Positions 21,224 through 29,248 of a DNA stretch of 64,000 bases are shown piece by piece. This DNA is from Nocardia thailandica NBRC 100428 (GTDB lineage Bacteria > Actinomycetota > Actinomycetes > Mycobacteriales > Mycobacteriaceae): assembly GCF_000308795.1 (NCBI RefSeq), contig NZ_BAGK01000167.1:30473-94472 (forward strand), written 5' to 3'. The translations under genes were made by a program, and so were the position numbers. The notes under the pieces are model-generated. The model saw only the letters and a program-made list of their open reading frames with translations. It made no database searches and was not told where the DNA came from. The number at the start of each line of letters is the position of its first letter. Position 1 is the first letter of the stretch.

Positions 21224-21498
21224 GCGACGCGTCCGTACCGGTTGCGGCTCGCCTTGGATGCCCGTGCGGCGCTCGCGGCGCGCCGGATGCGGGCGATCTG
21301 CACGTTCGGGTTCACGGGTTGGGGCTTTCGACCTTCGGCCGCGGTGCGTGCCGCGCAGATGGCGTGCAGCTTCGTGAGGTAGTCGTCGATCGCGAGGTCC
21401 ATCGCCGTGCCGCGGCGGGAGTAGTCGGCGATTTCGGCGGCGTCTTCGACGGCCCGGTATTCGGGCGAGTTGTAGTCGAGCCCTCCGTGTCGGGTCAT
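21220..21498 (-). CDS. hypothetical protein, 92 aa
   Basis: Seen: MTRHGGLDYNSPEYRAVEDA then LAIDDYLTKLHAICAARTAA and an Arg/Ala-rich end (AASAARASKASRNR). Basic C-terminus suggests nucleic-acid contact. Function unknown. Confidence 0.6.
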   Translation of the reverse strand: MTRHGGLDYNSPEYRAVEDAAEIADYSRRGTAMDLAIDDYLTKLHAICAARTAAEGRKPQPVNPNVQIARIRRAASAARASKASRNRYGRVA

Positions 21499-21905
21499 GA
21501 CAGGTGTCCTTTCGAGTCGAGGGTGAGCGGGCCGGTGAGCTGGTCGAAGGCTCGGCGTTCGGCGGCGGCGATCTGGTCCTCGAGCCATGCGCGTGCGGTC
21601 TTGTCGTCGGCCGCGCCGATCACGAAGATCGACTCGTCCTCGATGAGGCCGAGGAGTTCGCCGGCGACGGTGTCGGCGTAACGGATTCGTCCGGTGTCGA
21701 GTTCTTCGACCTGGATCTGGCCGTAGGTGCCGCAGGGGTCACCGATCCAGCGGTAGCGACCGGAAAGGGTGATCGCCCACCCGCCGATGCACTGCTCGAT
21801 CGCACCGCCCTCGGCCCGGTGCCGGAAGTAGGACTGGTTGTGGGTGGAGCGGTGCCGCGTGATCTGGGTGTGGATCTTGCGGAGCAGGGGCAGGCGATCA
21901 TCCAT
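21495..21905 (-). CDS. hypothetical protein, 136 aa
   Basis: Seen: beta-rich with GGWAITLSGRYRWIGDPCGT and QVEELDTGRIRYADTV, then a helical acidic end. ATG 21905 is preferred over GTG 21914 by GGTGAG spacing. Function unknown. Confidence 0.55.
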   Translation of the reverse strand: MDDRLPLLRKIHTQITRHRSTHNQSYFRHRAEGGAIEQCIGGWAITLSGRYRWIGDPCGTYGQIQVEELDTGRIRYADTVAGELLGLIEDESIFVIGAADDKTARAWLEDQIAAAERRAFDQLTGPLTLDSKGHLS

Positions 21906-21940
21906 GGTGCTCACCGTTTCGTGTGGTTCAGGTTGGTGTG

Positions 21941-22408
21941 TCAGGCGCTGTCGGCGAGGTAGTCGGCCAGCGCTTCGATTTGCGCGGCGGCCTTCTCGGT
22001 ATTACCGCTGGTGAGGCTGTGCCGGATTTCGTCGAGACGACCGACCAGCTTGCCGAGGATGACCGTGGGGATCGGCGTGGGACCGATCAGGCGGTCGATC
22101 TCCCGGATTCGCTCGAGCGCGACTTGTTCGAGGCGAAGCCGCCTACGCTTGCGGTCGCTGGCTTCCTGCTTCGCCAGGAGGTACGCCCGTGTGGGGGTAG
22201 TGGGATGCCGGCCGGGGTGGGCAGCCAGGATGGCGTTCTCGTGTCCGTTCTGCAGTTTGATGGACTCGGAGATGCCGACCAGCTCATGTCGCCAACGGCG
22301 CAGGTTTTCGCGCCTGCGCAGGATCTTGCAGCTGGTTCCGGCGCCGAATCGGTCCCGCAGGTCTTGGTTGACCATCGCCCGGAAGTCGGTGTCGCTGTAT
22401 TCGCTCAA
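21941..22408 (-). CDS. hypothetical helical protein, 155 aa
   Basis: Seen: basic helices (CKILRRRENLRRWRHELVGI, ASDRKRRRLRLEQVALERI) and an acidic end. Probably a coiled-coil or DNA-associated protein. Function unknown. Confidence 0.6.
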   Translation of the reverse strand: MSEYSDTDFRAMVNQDLRDRFGAGTSCKILRRRENLRRWRHELVGISESIKLQNGHENAILAAHPGRHPTTPTRAYLLAKQEASDRKRRRLRLEQVALERIREIDRLIGPTPIPTVILGKLVGRLDEIRHSLTSGNTEKAAAQIEALADYLADSA

Positions 22409-22590
22409 GACGGTTCACTCCGCTGAAGGTGCGTGTAGAGCTGCGCGCAGCCGCCGTCGCGGGTGGCGCGCAGGAGGGTTCCGTTGTGGCAGCCGCCTTC
22501 GCTGACGACTGCCATGGCCTCGGCGAACAGGGCGCGCGCGTCTTCGACGTCGACCGCGGCGATGTAGACGCTGATACCGGTGTCGGTCAT
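22405..22590 (-). CDS. hypothetical protein, 61 aa
   Basis: Seen: MTDTGISVYIAAVDVEDARA then ALFAEAMAVVSEGGCHNG. Ferredoxin-like beta-alpha pattern. Coupled to the gene downstream (ATGA). Function unknown. Confidence 0.55.
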   Translation of the reverse strand: MTDTGISVYIAAVDVEDARALFAEAMAVVSEGGCHNGTLLRATRDGGCAQLYTHLQRSEPS

Positions 22591-22591
22591 G

Positions 22592-23338
22592 TCAGGCCTC
22601 CTGTCGGCGGTAGGCGGTCAGTCGGCAGTGGATGCCCCAGTAAGTGGGGTGGTAGGGCGCCTGGCCGATCTCCACCCAGCCGGTGGCGAGGGCCTGGTAG
22701 AAGGCGTCGTCGGCTGTGCAGCCGCCGTCCGCTTCGCCCGCGAAGATCACCGTGTCCCCGCTGTAGTGGCTGAGCGCGGCGGCAGCCATCGGGTCGTCGT
22801 AGGGCGGCCAGACGAGCAGCAGGGCACGGTCCGGGTGCAGCCCGGCCGCAGCTTCATCGCCGATCTGTACGTCTGCCCACTGCTGCTCGACCTCCCACGA
22901 CTTGTTGTCGTAGGCCGCGACATCGACGCCGAGCTGCCGCAACTGCCACGCCCAATATCCGGCCCCGGCCCCGATCTCGACCATGTCCCGTCCGCCGAGG
23001 TGCGCCTTGATCCACAGCAGGTCCGCGGGGGAAGGGATCGACCAGGCGAAGGTCTTGCACATTTCGCTGCGGTTCGCTGTCGGGTAAGGCCGCCGCGGCG
23101 AGAACCAGCCAACCTGCCACTCGTCGTCGCCGGGCCATGCGGGCTCGTTGCGGGCCATCAACCGAATGAGCTGCCAATAGGGATTGTCCGTGCCGACGTG
23201 GACGTCGAGTTCGGTGTTGGCGAACATCGGGTAGGCCGTGTCGCGCCTGGCACCGTTGAGCAGGGTGAGGGCGTCGTCGATGCCGCAGTTGTAGGTGTCG
23301 TGGCCGATGCTGAAGGTGACCTTCACGCTGGTGTTCAT
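22592..23338 (-). CDS. SAM-dependent methyltransferase-like protein
   Basis: Seen: 248 residues; a class I methyltransferase motif I MVEIGAGAGYWAWQLRQLGV in mid-protein, the acidic turn AYDNKSWE, then LLLVWPPYDDPMAAAAL where a catalytic motif IV would be, and VIFAGEADGG. This is a Rossmann methyltransferase order. PPYDDP resembles but is not DPPY. Substrate unknown; small molecule or nucleic acid both possible. Confidence 0.72.
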   Translation of the reverse strand: MNTSVKVTFSIGHDTYNCGIDDALTLLNGARRDTAYPMFANTELDVHVGTDNPYWQLIRLMARNEPAWPGDDEWQVGWFSPRRPYPTANRSEMCKTFAWSIPSPADLLWIKAHLGGRDMVEIGAGAGYWAWQLRQLGVDVAAYDNKSWEVEQQWADVQIGDEAAAGLHPDRALLLVWPPYDDPMAAAALSHYSGDTVIFAGEADGGCTADDAFYQALATGWVEIGQAPYHPTYWGIHCRLTAYRRQEA

Positions 23339-23601
23339 GCCGCGTCCGCCTGCCCGATGTAGGAGACGTAGGTGACACGGTTGCGGGTGCTGGCGGTGAA
23401 CTCGCCGGCGGGGAGCTGCTTGTACGCGCCGCGGCGCACCATGGCGCCGATGTTGTAGCAGGTGTTCTTGCCGGTGGTCGGGAACGGCCACGCCTTCCAC
23501 ATGCCGGGATTCCGGCGCAGGGTGAGGGCGAAGCGTTCGAGGGTGGCGTGGCTCTTGTTTTCGGTCTTGGGCAGCTCGGCGAGCAGTGCGTTCTTGGTCA
23601 T
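23335..23601 (-). CDS. hypothetical protein, 88 aa
   Basis: Seen: MTKNALLAELPKTENKSHAT, a central KAWPFPTTGKNTCYNIGAMV and STRNRVTYVSYIGQ. Basic, compact. It starts a unit after the hairpin at 23650. Function unknown. Confidence 0.6.
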   Translation of the reverse strand: MTKNALLAELPKTENKSHATLERFALTLRRNPGMWKAWPFPTTGKNTCYNIGAMVRRGAYKQLPAGEFTASTRNRVTYVSYIGQADAA

Positions 23602-23649
23602 GGCTGGCGCATCCTCCTTCGGGGTGTGGTCGGGTTGGCTGGTAGGGGC

Positions 23650-23685
23650 GGCGCCCGAGAGATGTGAGGGTCGATCTCGGGCGCC
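23650..23685. terminator. 11-bp perfect hairpin
   Basis: GGCGCCCGAGA (23650-23660) pairs with TCTCGGGCGCC (23675-23685). Lies just past the stop of 23766-23924 in the leftward direction, in a 164-base gap without a gene. Probable terminator. Confidence 0.65.
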
Positions 23686-23765
23686 GCGCTCCTCGCTCCC
23701 CTATGGGCGGCCGTCGCGCGCTGGCGTTCTGGTGGAGCGCCGCGGTCGCGCAGGGAAGGTCTCGG

Positions 23766-23924
23766 TTAGCCCTCGCCGGCGAGGACGGGCGGGCTGTCGG
23801 TGTCGCGGGGGACGGTGGCGAAGTGCGCGGCGAGCGGGTCGCGGCCGAGCTGGGCGAGCAGGCGTTTCACGGGGATCTGGTCGCGCTTCCACCAGACGCG
23901 GGCGTGACGGCCGAGCGTGTTCAC
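23766..23924 (-). CDS. hypothetical protein, 52 aa
   Basis: Seen: GTG at 23924 overlapping the upstream stop (GTGA). NTLGRHARVWWKRDQIPVKR then LLAQLGRDPLAAHFATV; basic N-terminus. Last gene of its unit, followed by a hairpin. Function unknown. Confidence 0.6.
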   Translation of the reverse strand: MNTLGRHARVWWKRDQIPVKRLLAQLGRDPLAAHFATVPRDTDSPPVLAGEG

Positions 23925-24307
23925 CAGGACACCTCCTCGTTGAGGTCGACCCGCAATCGCTGCTGCGGCCCGGGCAGGCAGCAGGCGTCGCCGAGGAGGT
24001 CGTGAAATTCTTTGCGGCCGAACGTCTTGGACGGGAACGTGACCTGCGGACCGCGGCCACCATCGCCTGCGGACAGGTCGAACAGGCCATCACCGATCTT
24101 GCGGGCGCCACGGACGTTGATCTGTCCGGTCATCAACCAGAAGAAGGCGTCGGCTTCTCGGTAGAGGGGGTAGATGCCCGGCTGAACGGAGACATGGGTG
24201 GCGAGCGGTTCGTCCGCGAGCGCCGCGTCGAGCGGGTAGATCCGCCACTTCAGGATCTCCACGGTGCCGATCTCTCGGATGTCCGCGCCGGACTGCGTGT
24301 CGGTCAT
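23921..24307 (-). CDS. hypothetical protein, 128 aa
   Basis: Seen: IREIGTVEILKWRIYPLDAA at the start, then INVRGARKIGDGLFDLSAGD and GRGPQVTFPSKTFGRKEF. Mixed alpha-beta, no known motif. Function unknown. Confidence 0.58.
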   Translation of the reverse strand: MTDTQSGADIREIGTVEILKWRIYPLDAALADEPLATHVSVQPGIYPLYREADAFFWLMTGQINVRGARKIGDGLFDLSAGDGGRGPQVTFPSKTFGRKEFHDLLGDACCLPGPQQRLRVDLNEEVSW

Positions 24308-24468
24308 TTCGTGGCTCCGTACTTCTGCGCGATGGCGTAGGCGCGGTCGGCGAAGTCGGGGTCGCCGAGCCAGCGGAGGTCGTGGGCAAGGGATTCGACT
24401 TCGCCGATGAGCTGCGTCATCCGGTTGCGGCGGGCGGCGAGAGACAGGAGGAGAGCGAGCACGGTCAT
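24304..24468 (-). CDS. hypothetical protein, 54 aa
   Basis: Seen: MTVLALLLSLAARRNRMTQL then LRWLGDPDFADRAYAIAQKY. A hydrophobic N-terminal helix may be membrane-anchored. TGATG overlap with the upstream gene. Function unknown. Confidence 0.5.
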   Translation of the reverse strand: MTVLALLLSLAARRNRMTQLIGEVESLAHDLRWLGDPDFADRAYAIAQKYGATK

Positions 24469-24770
24469 CACAGGCCGCCTTCCGCGAAGCATCCGCAGCC
24501 GGGGCAGTGGTGCTGGAACATGCCAGGCCGCCACGTGGCGCGGTTGTCGAGCCGGTAGCCGTTCGGGAGGATGACTTCGTGGCCGCTGCGGTTGTAGAGC
24601 GGTCGGCCCTGCCGGATCGCTGCGCTGATCCGCCAGGTGTCGCTCGGATGGAACGCCTGGCCAGTGAGGCAGTCGGTGCAGCCGCAGCCTTCGGGATCGA
24701 TACCGAAACCGTTGTCCTTGAAATCGGTTTTGAGCCAAATGCCGTCGCGGCGGCCGTCGTAGTCGCTCAT
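24468..24770 (-). CDS. cysteine-rich hypothetical protein, 100 aa
   Basis: Seen: EGCGCTDCLTGQAFHPSDTW in the first half and HHCPGCGCFAEGGL at the end, two metal-binding clusters. Middle NRSGHEVILPNGYRL. Probable zinc protein of unknown role. Confidence 0.6.
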   Translation of the reverse strand: MSDYDGRRDGIWLKTDFKDNGFGIDPEGCGCTDCLTGQAFHPSDTWRISAAIRQGRPLYNRSGHEVILPNGYRLDNRATWRPGMFQHHCPGCGCFAEGGL

Positions 24771-24973
24771 GCCCGGCCGCCCTTCTCGGTGTCCGCATCG
24801 GTCAGGTGGTTTCGGGCGGCGAGCGCGGCGGCGAGGTAGCGGGCCTGCACGCTGTTGGGCTCGGCCAGCCAGCTGGCCTGGGAGCCGAGGCTGTTGAGCG
24901 CGCAGTAGATGGCCAGCGCGAGCCGCTCCAGTTCGGGATCCCAGATGGACTCTTCGAAGTGGTCGGGTTTCAC
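24767..24973 (-). CDS. hypothetical helical protein, 68 aa
   Basis: Seen: MKPDHFEESIWDPELERLAL and helical Ala-rich body ending TEKGGRA. Coupled to neighbours by ATGA overlaps. Function unknown. Confidence 0.55.
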   Translation of the reverse strand: MKPDHFEESIWDPELERLALAIYCALNSLGSQASWLAEPNSVQARYLAAALAARNHLTDADTEKGGRA

Positions 24974-25209
24974 GGGTTCTCCTGGTGGTCTTCGAGGTAG
25001 GCGTCGCAGCGGTCGCGGAGTTCGCGGACCTGCGGCGGGGTGAGGTCGGCGCGGAGTTTCGGGCCGGGACCGGTGGCGTTGGTGGCGACGCGCAGGTGCA
25101 TGTGGGCGTCGCCGGGTTCGGCGATGACTTCGACCGCGTAGCCGTCGCGGTCGACGAGCGGGGCGTCGCCGTAGAGGGTTTCGCCCCGCGCGTCGTGGCG
25201 GGTGTTCAC
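24970..25209 (-). CDS. hypothetical protein, 79 aa
   Basis: Seen: GTG at 25209 overlapping the upstream stop. DGYAVEVIAEPGDAHMHLRV then LTPPQVRELRDRCDAYLEDH. Compact beta-alpha protein. Function unknown. Confidence 0.55.
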   Translation of the reverse strand: MNTRHDARGETLYGDAPLVDRDGYAVEVIAEPGDAHMHLRVATNATGPGPKLRADLTPPQVRELRDRCDAYLEDHQENP

Positions 25210-25577
25210 GCCGCCGCCTGCGCCGGGGTTGCGTATCGCAGGTACCAGCCGTTGACCACGACCTTGATGTAGACGTCGTCCTCGTGGGCGAACGGTGCCG
25301 TCTCGTCGAGGATCTGGTCGAGCGCGGCCTTCGCGTGCTCGAAGCAGAACGCTTCCTCGACCACGCTGAGCGAGATCGGGGCGTCGGTGTCCTCGTCGTA
25401 GGCGATGCGCGTCCAGTCGACGTGGACCGACGCGGTGACCGAGTCGCCGTGACGGCAACCGCCTTCGTGGCATTCGGTGCCGACGAAGTCCTCGCCGTTC
25501 CAGTCGGTGTCGAGGCTGACGCGCGGGTCCTTCTCGGGGAGGCCGAGGGCTTCGCGGACCTGGGTTTCGGTGAGCAT
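25206..25577 (-). CDS. Cys/His-containing hypothetical protein, 123 aa
   Basis: Seen: TECHEGGCRHGDSVTASVHV near residue 35 and VVEEAFCFEHAKAALDQILD near residue 75. The same CxxEHA...A layout is seen in 25589-25879, so these are adjacent paralogs. Likely a metal-binding fold. Function unknown. Confidence 0.6.
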   Translation of the reverse strand: MLTETQVREALGLPEKDPRVSLDTDWNGEDFVGTECHEGGCRHGDSVTASVHVDWTRIAYDEDTDAPISLSVVEEAFCFEHAKAALDQILDETAPFAHEDDVYIKVVVNGWYLRYATPAQAAA

Positions 25578-25588
25578 GGTGTCGCCTT

Positions 25589-25879
25589 TCAGGCAGCGGC
25601 GGCCGGGGCCGCGAGGAGGACTTCGTGGACGGTGACGTCGGGGCAGGCGCTGATCAGGGCGAGGGTGTCGATGGCCTCGGCCGCGTGCTCCATGCACAGG
25701 TGGTGGGTGTCGGTCCAGGCGCCCGCGCTGTGCGAGTGCTCGACCTCGATGCGGACGAGGGCGTCGTAGGGGCACTCGTCGCACTCGCCGTAGATGACGC
25801 CCGGCTCGCGGGTGGTGAAGCCGCGGAAGTCGGTGGCGGTGACGCCGAGGAGGTCGGCGATGGCCTGGGTGGCGGTCAC
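25589..25879 (-). CDS. Cys/His-containing hypothetical protein, 96 aa
   Basis: Seen: IYGECDECPYDALVRIEVEH and HHLCMEHAAEAIDTLALIS. Paralog of the gene downstream. GTG overlaps the upstream stop. Function unknown. Confidence 0.6.
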   Translation of the reverse strand: MTATQAIADLLGVTATDFRGFTTREPGVIYGECDECPYDALVRIEVEHSHSAGAWTDTHHLCMEHAAEAIDTLALISACPDVTVHEVLLAAPAAAA

Positions 25880-26001
25880 GCCGCCACCTCCAGCGGGGTC
25901 TCGGCGAACTCGCAGTAGGTGACGCGCTCGCCGGTGCGGATGTCGCGCCAGGTCTGGCAGTCCTCGTGCCCGCAGGTGGGGCGGGGGTCCGTGGTGCTCA
26001 C
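25876..26001 (-). CDS. zinc-type miniprotein, 41 aa
   Basis: Seen: GTG at 26001 with AAAGGA upstream; RPTCGHEDCQTWRDIRTGER then VTYCEFAE: CxxxxC...C with His. First gene of the leftward unit driven by the promoter at 26055. Function unknown. Confidence 0.6.
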   Translation of the reverse strand: MSTTDPRPTCGHEDCQTWRDIRTGERVTYCEFAETPLEVAA

Positions 26002-26054
26002 GCGGGGTCCTTTCGTCGGCGGTTCCGGAGGGCCATCCGGTTTCAATACGTCGT

Positions 26055-26083
26055 AATCTAATCCAATGCATTGGACTACGCAA
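26055..26083 (-). promoter_or_regulatory. leftward promoter with perfect CCAATGCATTGG palindrome
   Basis: -35 TTGCGT (26078-26083), 17 bp, -10 TAGATT (26055-26060). The 12-bp palindrome CCAATGCATTGG (26063-26074) lies wholly inside the spacer. Divergent partner of the promoter at 26242. Confidence 0.7.
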
Positions 26084-26241
26084 GGGCCTCGCGCGTCGAG
26101 CTTTCCGAGTTCACCACCTCGGCACGCCCCACCCCTCGGCCAGGGACGGCCCGACCAGCGCGATTCATCTGCACATATGCGGCCACAGCGGCTTGCCGGC
26201 GCATGCGTCAGGTAACGATCGAGGCAACGCCGTCCAATATC

Positions 26242-26270
26242 TTGCGTTCTATTCCAATGCACCGTAATGT
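26242..26270 (+). promoter_or_regulatory. rightward promoter with CCAATGCA half-site
   Basis: -35 TTGCGT (26242-26247), 17 bp, -10 TAATGT (26265-26270), with CCAATGCA at 26254-26261 inside the spacer. Opens the rightward accessory operon. The 26084-26241 stretch between the two promoters holds no gene I can support. Confidence 0.68.
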
Positions 26271-26323
26271 CGTCGTCAGCGGAACACGCCGCACCAGCCC
26301 CCACCGACACGGAAGGCCCCGAG

Positions 26324-26728
26324 ATGATCACCACCACCTACCGCCGCACCCGCGCCGCCCGCCTGGCTGCGGCCCGCATCATCGGCAAGCGCCTCGCCGG
26401 TGCCCAGGCCGTCCGCCTGGTCCGCGCCCTGCGCTCCCTCAACGGTGTGTGGGTGTCCGGCCAGATCGAGCGAGGCGAGATCATCACCGTGTCGCAGGCC
26501 ATGACCGCCCTCGGCGCCGACGCCGAGCTGGTGCGCCGCTTCGCCTCCCACGCGGGCAAGCGGATCAAGGCCGCCTGGATCGCCCACCACGGCGCGCACG
26601 AGCCGATGCGGATCTGGAAGTTCGTGCACGACCGCCCCCGCCAGGTCGCCGCCTACAAGCCCGCCGACCCCGCCATCCGCGACGGCCTCGCCGCCTACGA
26701 CCGCACCGCCCACCTCGTCGCCGCCTGA
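26324..26728 (+). CDS. hypothetical basic protein, 134 aa
   Basis: Seen: start at 26324 chosen for GGAAGG 7 bases upstream; an earlier in-frame ATG (26267) lies in the -10 box. Arg/Ala-rich helices (YRRTRAARLAAARIIGKRLA), then NGVWVSGQIERGEIITVSQA. A basic helical protein that may bind nucleic acid. First rightward gene after the divergent promoter. Function unknown. Confidence 0.65.
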   Translation: MITTTYRRTRAARLAAARIIGKRLAGAQAVRLVRALRSLNGVWVSGQIERGEIITVSQAMTALGADAELVRRFASHAGKRIKAAWIAHHGAHEPMRIWKFVHDRPRQVAAYKPADPAIRDGLAAYDRTAHLVAA

Positions 26729-26782
26729 CACCCCCACCCGGCCGGGGCACACCCGCCCCGGCCCCAACCCGAAAGGCACATC

Positions 26783-27055
26783 ATGAGCACCGAATTCGCG
26801 CCCGAACTGCTCACCTGGACCGCTCGGCCGATCCCCGGCGCCCCGGACCGGGAGGTCATGTTCACCGACCTGTCCTGCGCCGACGGCACCCTCCACGGCG
26901 TCGTTTTCCACCTCAACGGCGAGACCTGGGCGACCGTGATCGGGGTCGACGAGAACGGCACCGAGACCAACAGGGCGCTCGCCCACGGCCCGTTCACGCG
27001 AGACGACGCGAAGGACTGGGTCCGCGACACGCTCCTGCTGCTCACCGCCCCCTGA
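26783..27055 (+). CDS. hypothetical protein, 90 aa
   Basis: Seen: beta-rich, LLTWTARPIPGAPDREVMFT then HLNGETWATVIGVDENGTET and FTRDDAKDWVRDTLL. A ribosome site AAAGG precedes the ATG. Function unknown. Confidence 0.6.
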   Translation: MSTEFAPELLTWTARPIPGAPDREVMFTDLSCADGTLHGVVFHLNGETWATVIGVDENGTETNRALAHGPFTRDDAKDWVRDTLLLLTAP

Positions 27056-27154
27056 CCGGTTGGCGGGGTCGACGCACAACGGCGTGCGGAAGGGACCAAC
27101 GACGCTCCCCCACAGACCCCGCCAACCCTCCACCGACCGACCGGAAGGACCGAC

Positions 27155-27379
27155 ATGAAACGCATCCGCATCGAAACCGGGTCCGACGTACGCCGCTGGG
27201 ACACCTACGAACTCGACGTGCCCGACGACTTCGACGGCGACACCGACGCCGGACAGCAGTACCTGCGCGACCGGCTCGGCGCCAACAGCGGCATCACCCT
27301 GGTCGACACGAGCTACGAGAACGAGTACGAGAAGTACCCGCCGGAGAAGGCGGACATCAACACCTGGACGGTGATCTGA
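27155..27379 (+). CDS. hypothetical acidic protein, 74 aa
   Basis: Seen: MKRIRIETGSDVRRWDTYEL then acidic DVPDDFDGDTDAGQ and ENEYEKYPPEK. Very acidic, a size and charge class that includes phage DNA-mimic inhibitors, but no homology seen. Stops one base before the next ATG. Confidence 0.6.
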   Translation: MKRIRIETGSDVRRWDTYELDVPDDFDGDTDAGQQYLRDRLGANSGITLVDTSYENEYEKYPPEKADINTWTVI

Positions 27380-27565
27380 ATGCCTCGCATCTACCGCGTC
27401 GTCGGTGTCGACAAGGACGACGTCGTCCAGTTCGAGTGGGAGATGGCGACAGCGAGAAGCGCCCGGAAGGCGGCCGCAAGAGCGAATCGGCGCGCCGCCA
27501 AGCTCGACTCCCCGCACACCTGGCGCGCCGAGTACGCCGACATCGAGTGGAAGGCACTCCCGTGA
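27380..27565 (+). CDS. hypothetical protein, 61 aa
   Basis: Seen: MPRIYRVVGVDKDDVVQFEW, then a basic helix SARKAAARANRRAAKL. Starts immediately after the previous stop. Function unknown. Confidence 0.58.
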   Translation: MPRIYRVVGVDKDDVVQFEWEMATARSARKAAARANRRAAKLDSPHTWRAEYADIEWKALP

Positions 27566-28044
27566 TCCTCGCACCCGCCGCCATCCCCGCCCTCGCCGCT
27601 GTCGAGATCGAGTACGGCAACGCCGACCTCGACGACCAGCCCGTCGCCGACCTGCAGCACACCCTCCACACCGCCTGGCTCGAGTACCGCCACCGCGCCA
27701 CCTCCAACCTCGACACCGAGGACCAGGCGTGGACCATCGGCCGCGTCGACGCCGCCCTCGCCCGCCACCGCGTCATCCGCGCCGAGATCATCGACGCCTA
27801 CCAGGTCCTCCACACGGATCTCGACGCGCACACCCCGGTCAGGATCGCCGACCTGCGTGCCGTCGTGCTCGACGCCACCTACTCGCGGCGCCGCCTGTTC
27901 GATCAGGCCATCGAGGCGCTCGGCCGGGAGGAGGGCGTGCATGTGCGGACCGAGGCCGACAGGAAGCGGCTGACCCGCTCCGACCATGACGCCGCGGTGA
28001 CGCTCGCCGGCACCCCGCGCCACCACCTGCTCATCGAAGCGTGA
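27562..28044 (+). CDS. hypothetical protein, 160 aa
   Basis: Seen: GTG overlapping the previous stop (GTGA). Helical, ADLQHTLHTAWLEYRHRATS then RVDAALARHRVIRAEIIDAY; reads like a four-helix protein. Function unknown. Confidence 0.6.
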   Translation: MILAPAAIPALAAVEIEYGNADLDDQPVADLQHTLHTAWLEYRHRATSNLDTEDQAWTIGRVDAALARHRVIRAEIIDAYQVLHTDLDAHTPVRIADLRAVVLDATYSRRRLFDQAIEALGREEGVHVRTEADRKRLTRSDHDAAVTLAGTPRHHLLIEA

Positions 28045-28055
28045 AAGGGACTCCC

Positions 28056-28468
28056 ATGACTGACATTCCCAGCTGGATCGAGGTGGGCGCGCCGGTGGCG
28101 TTCGTGGTCGCTGGCAGCTACGCCGCGTCCGTGGCGTTCGGCACCATCACCAAGATCGGCAAGAGGGACATCATGGCCGAGGTCGACGGCCGCGTCGAGC
28201 GCTTCAACGTCTCCCGGCGCACCGACTACGACGGCGTCGCCTGGCTGTCACGCAGCAGCGGCGGCCGCTGGTCCACCTTCCACGAGCTGGGCCCGGCCGA
28301 CTCGCCGCGCGCAGCTCACATGGCCGCGAAAGCCGGCAGGAGGCGGCCACCTACCGCATGGTCGCCACGTTCGAGAGCTTCCGCAACAGCAGCGAGGTCG
28401 CCGAGGCGAAGGTGCTGCGCGCGGCCGTCGACGAGTGGCTCGCCCTCCACGAGCGGCAGGAGAGCTGA
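28056..28468 (+). CDS. hypothetical protein with apparent -1 frameshift
   Basis: Seen: frame 1 from the ATG gives a plausible beta-rich protein to about residue 90 (WIEVGAPVAFVVAGSYAASV ... STFHELGPADSPRAAHMAAK). After about 28330 that frame turns into Arg/Ser/Pro-rich out-of-frame text, while the -1 frame gives YRMVATFESFRNSSEVAEAK and VLRAAVDEWLALHERQES before a stop at 28466-28468. No slippery heptamer is evident. A one-base deletion, a sequencing error or a start at ATG 28358 for a separate 36-residue gene would explain it. Confidence 0.5.
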
Positions 28469-28502
28469 CGTCAACTCCCCCAACATCACCTCGACCTGCC
28501 GT

Positions 28503-28673
28503 GTGTGCGCTCAGCTCGTGTTCTGGATCGAGTGTCCGACCGGCGGCTGGTGGGCGCACGACGAGCACCCCGACGACGACCACGACGCGGTCGCGCCGTT
28601 CGAGCCGAAGCAGCGCATGGACGACTCCGGCTGGCTGCACACCGTTCACCCGGGAACCGGCCGTGACCGCTGA
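28503..28673 (+). CDS. zinc-finger protein, start unclear
   Basis: Seen: the real protein seems to begin before CRVCAQLVFWIECPTGGWW followed by DEHPDDDHDAVAPF, a CxxC...H...H phage zinc finger. No standard start lies between the preceding stop (28468) and the first Cys; the GTG at 28503 loses one Cys. This supports local damage or an unusual start (ATC). Stop overlaps the next start region. Confidence 0.45.
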   Translation: MCAQLVFWIECPTGGWWAHDEHPDDDHDAVAPFEPKQRMDDSGWLHTVHPGTGRDR

Positions 28674-28821
28674 CGACCAGCCCACCGAGCGCCCGGACCT
28701 GGCGGCGTGGCGGAAGCGGGCCGAGCTTCGCCGTTCCAGCGCCGCCCAGCCGATCCCGTCCGGCAAGACCTACCAGCGCAAACCGAAACATCCCCAAGAA
28801 CAGGACAAACGAGATGGATAG
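28663..28821 (+). CDS. hypothetical protein, 52 aa
   Basis: Seen: GTG at 28663. TADDQPTERPDLAAWRKRAE then LRRSSAAQPIPSGKTYQRKP; basic and probably disordered C-terminus. Overlaps both neighbours. Function unknown. Confidence 0.5.
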   Translation: MTADDQPTERPDLAAWRKRAELRRSSAAQPIPSGKTYQRKPKHPQEQDKRDG

Positions 28822-29248
28822 CGCCGAACCTCAGCCGCTGATCCCTGCCCCGGATGCCCCGCACGCCTACGTGGCCGTCAGGCGCATGCACAGCGTCAAC
28901 GCCGACCGGCCCGAGTGGGAGTACCCCGCTTACGTGGTTCCCGAGTGGGACCGCGAACGCATCGACGAACTCCGGCATTTCGGCTTCGCCCTCCTGCCGA
29001 TCGGCCCGGACGGGGACACCGGCACCCGTGCCGTCACCGAGCCGCGCAAGATCACCGACTTCGGCGAGTTCACGCACCTGCCCATCGGGACCGTCGTCGC
29101 GGGCACTGACACCGGCACCGTCTTCGAGCGCGTCGACTGCGGATGGATGCGGATGGGGCACAACATCCCCTGCTACCACTACGAGGTCTTCGAGCACGAC
29201 AAGGCCGCTGTCGTCCTGCGCATGGGGTCGGTGTCCGATGGCGCGTGA
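28814..29248 (+). CDS. hypothetical protein, 144 aa
   Basis: Seen: PHAYVAVRRMHSVNADRPEW, LPIGTVVAGTDTGTVFERVD, MRMGHNIPCYHYEVFEHDKA. Beta-rich, likely a small SH3/beta-barrel fold. Function unknown. Confidence 0.6.
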   Translation: MDSAEPQPLIPAPDAPHAYVAVRRMHSVNADRPEWEYPAYVVPEWDRERIDELRHFGFALLPIGPDGDTGTRAVTEPRKITDFGEFTHLPIGTVVAGTDTGTVFERVDCGWMRMGHNIPCYHYEVFEHDKAAVVLRMGSVSDGA

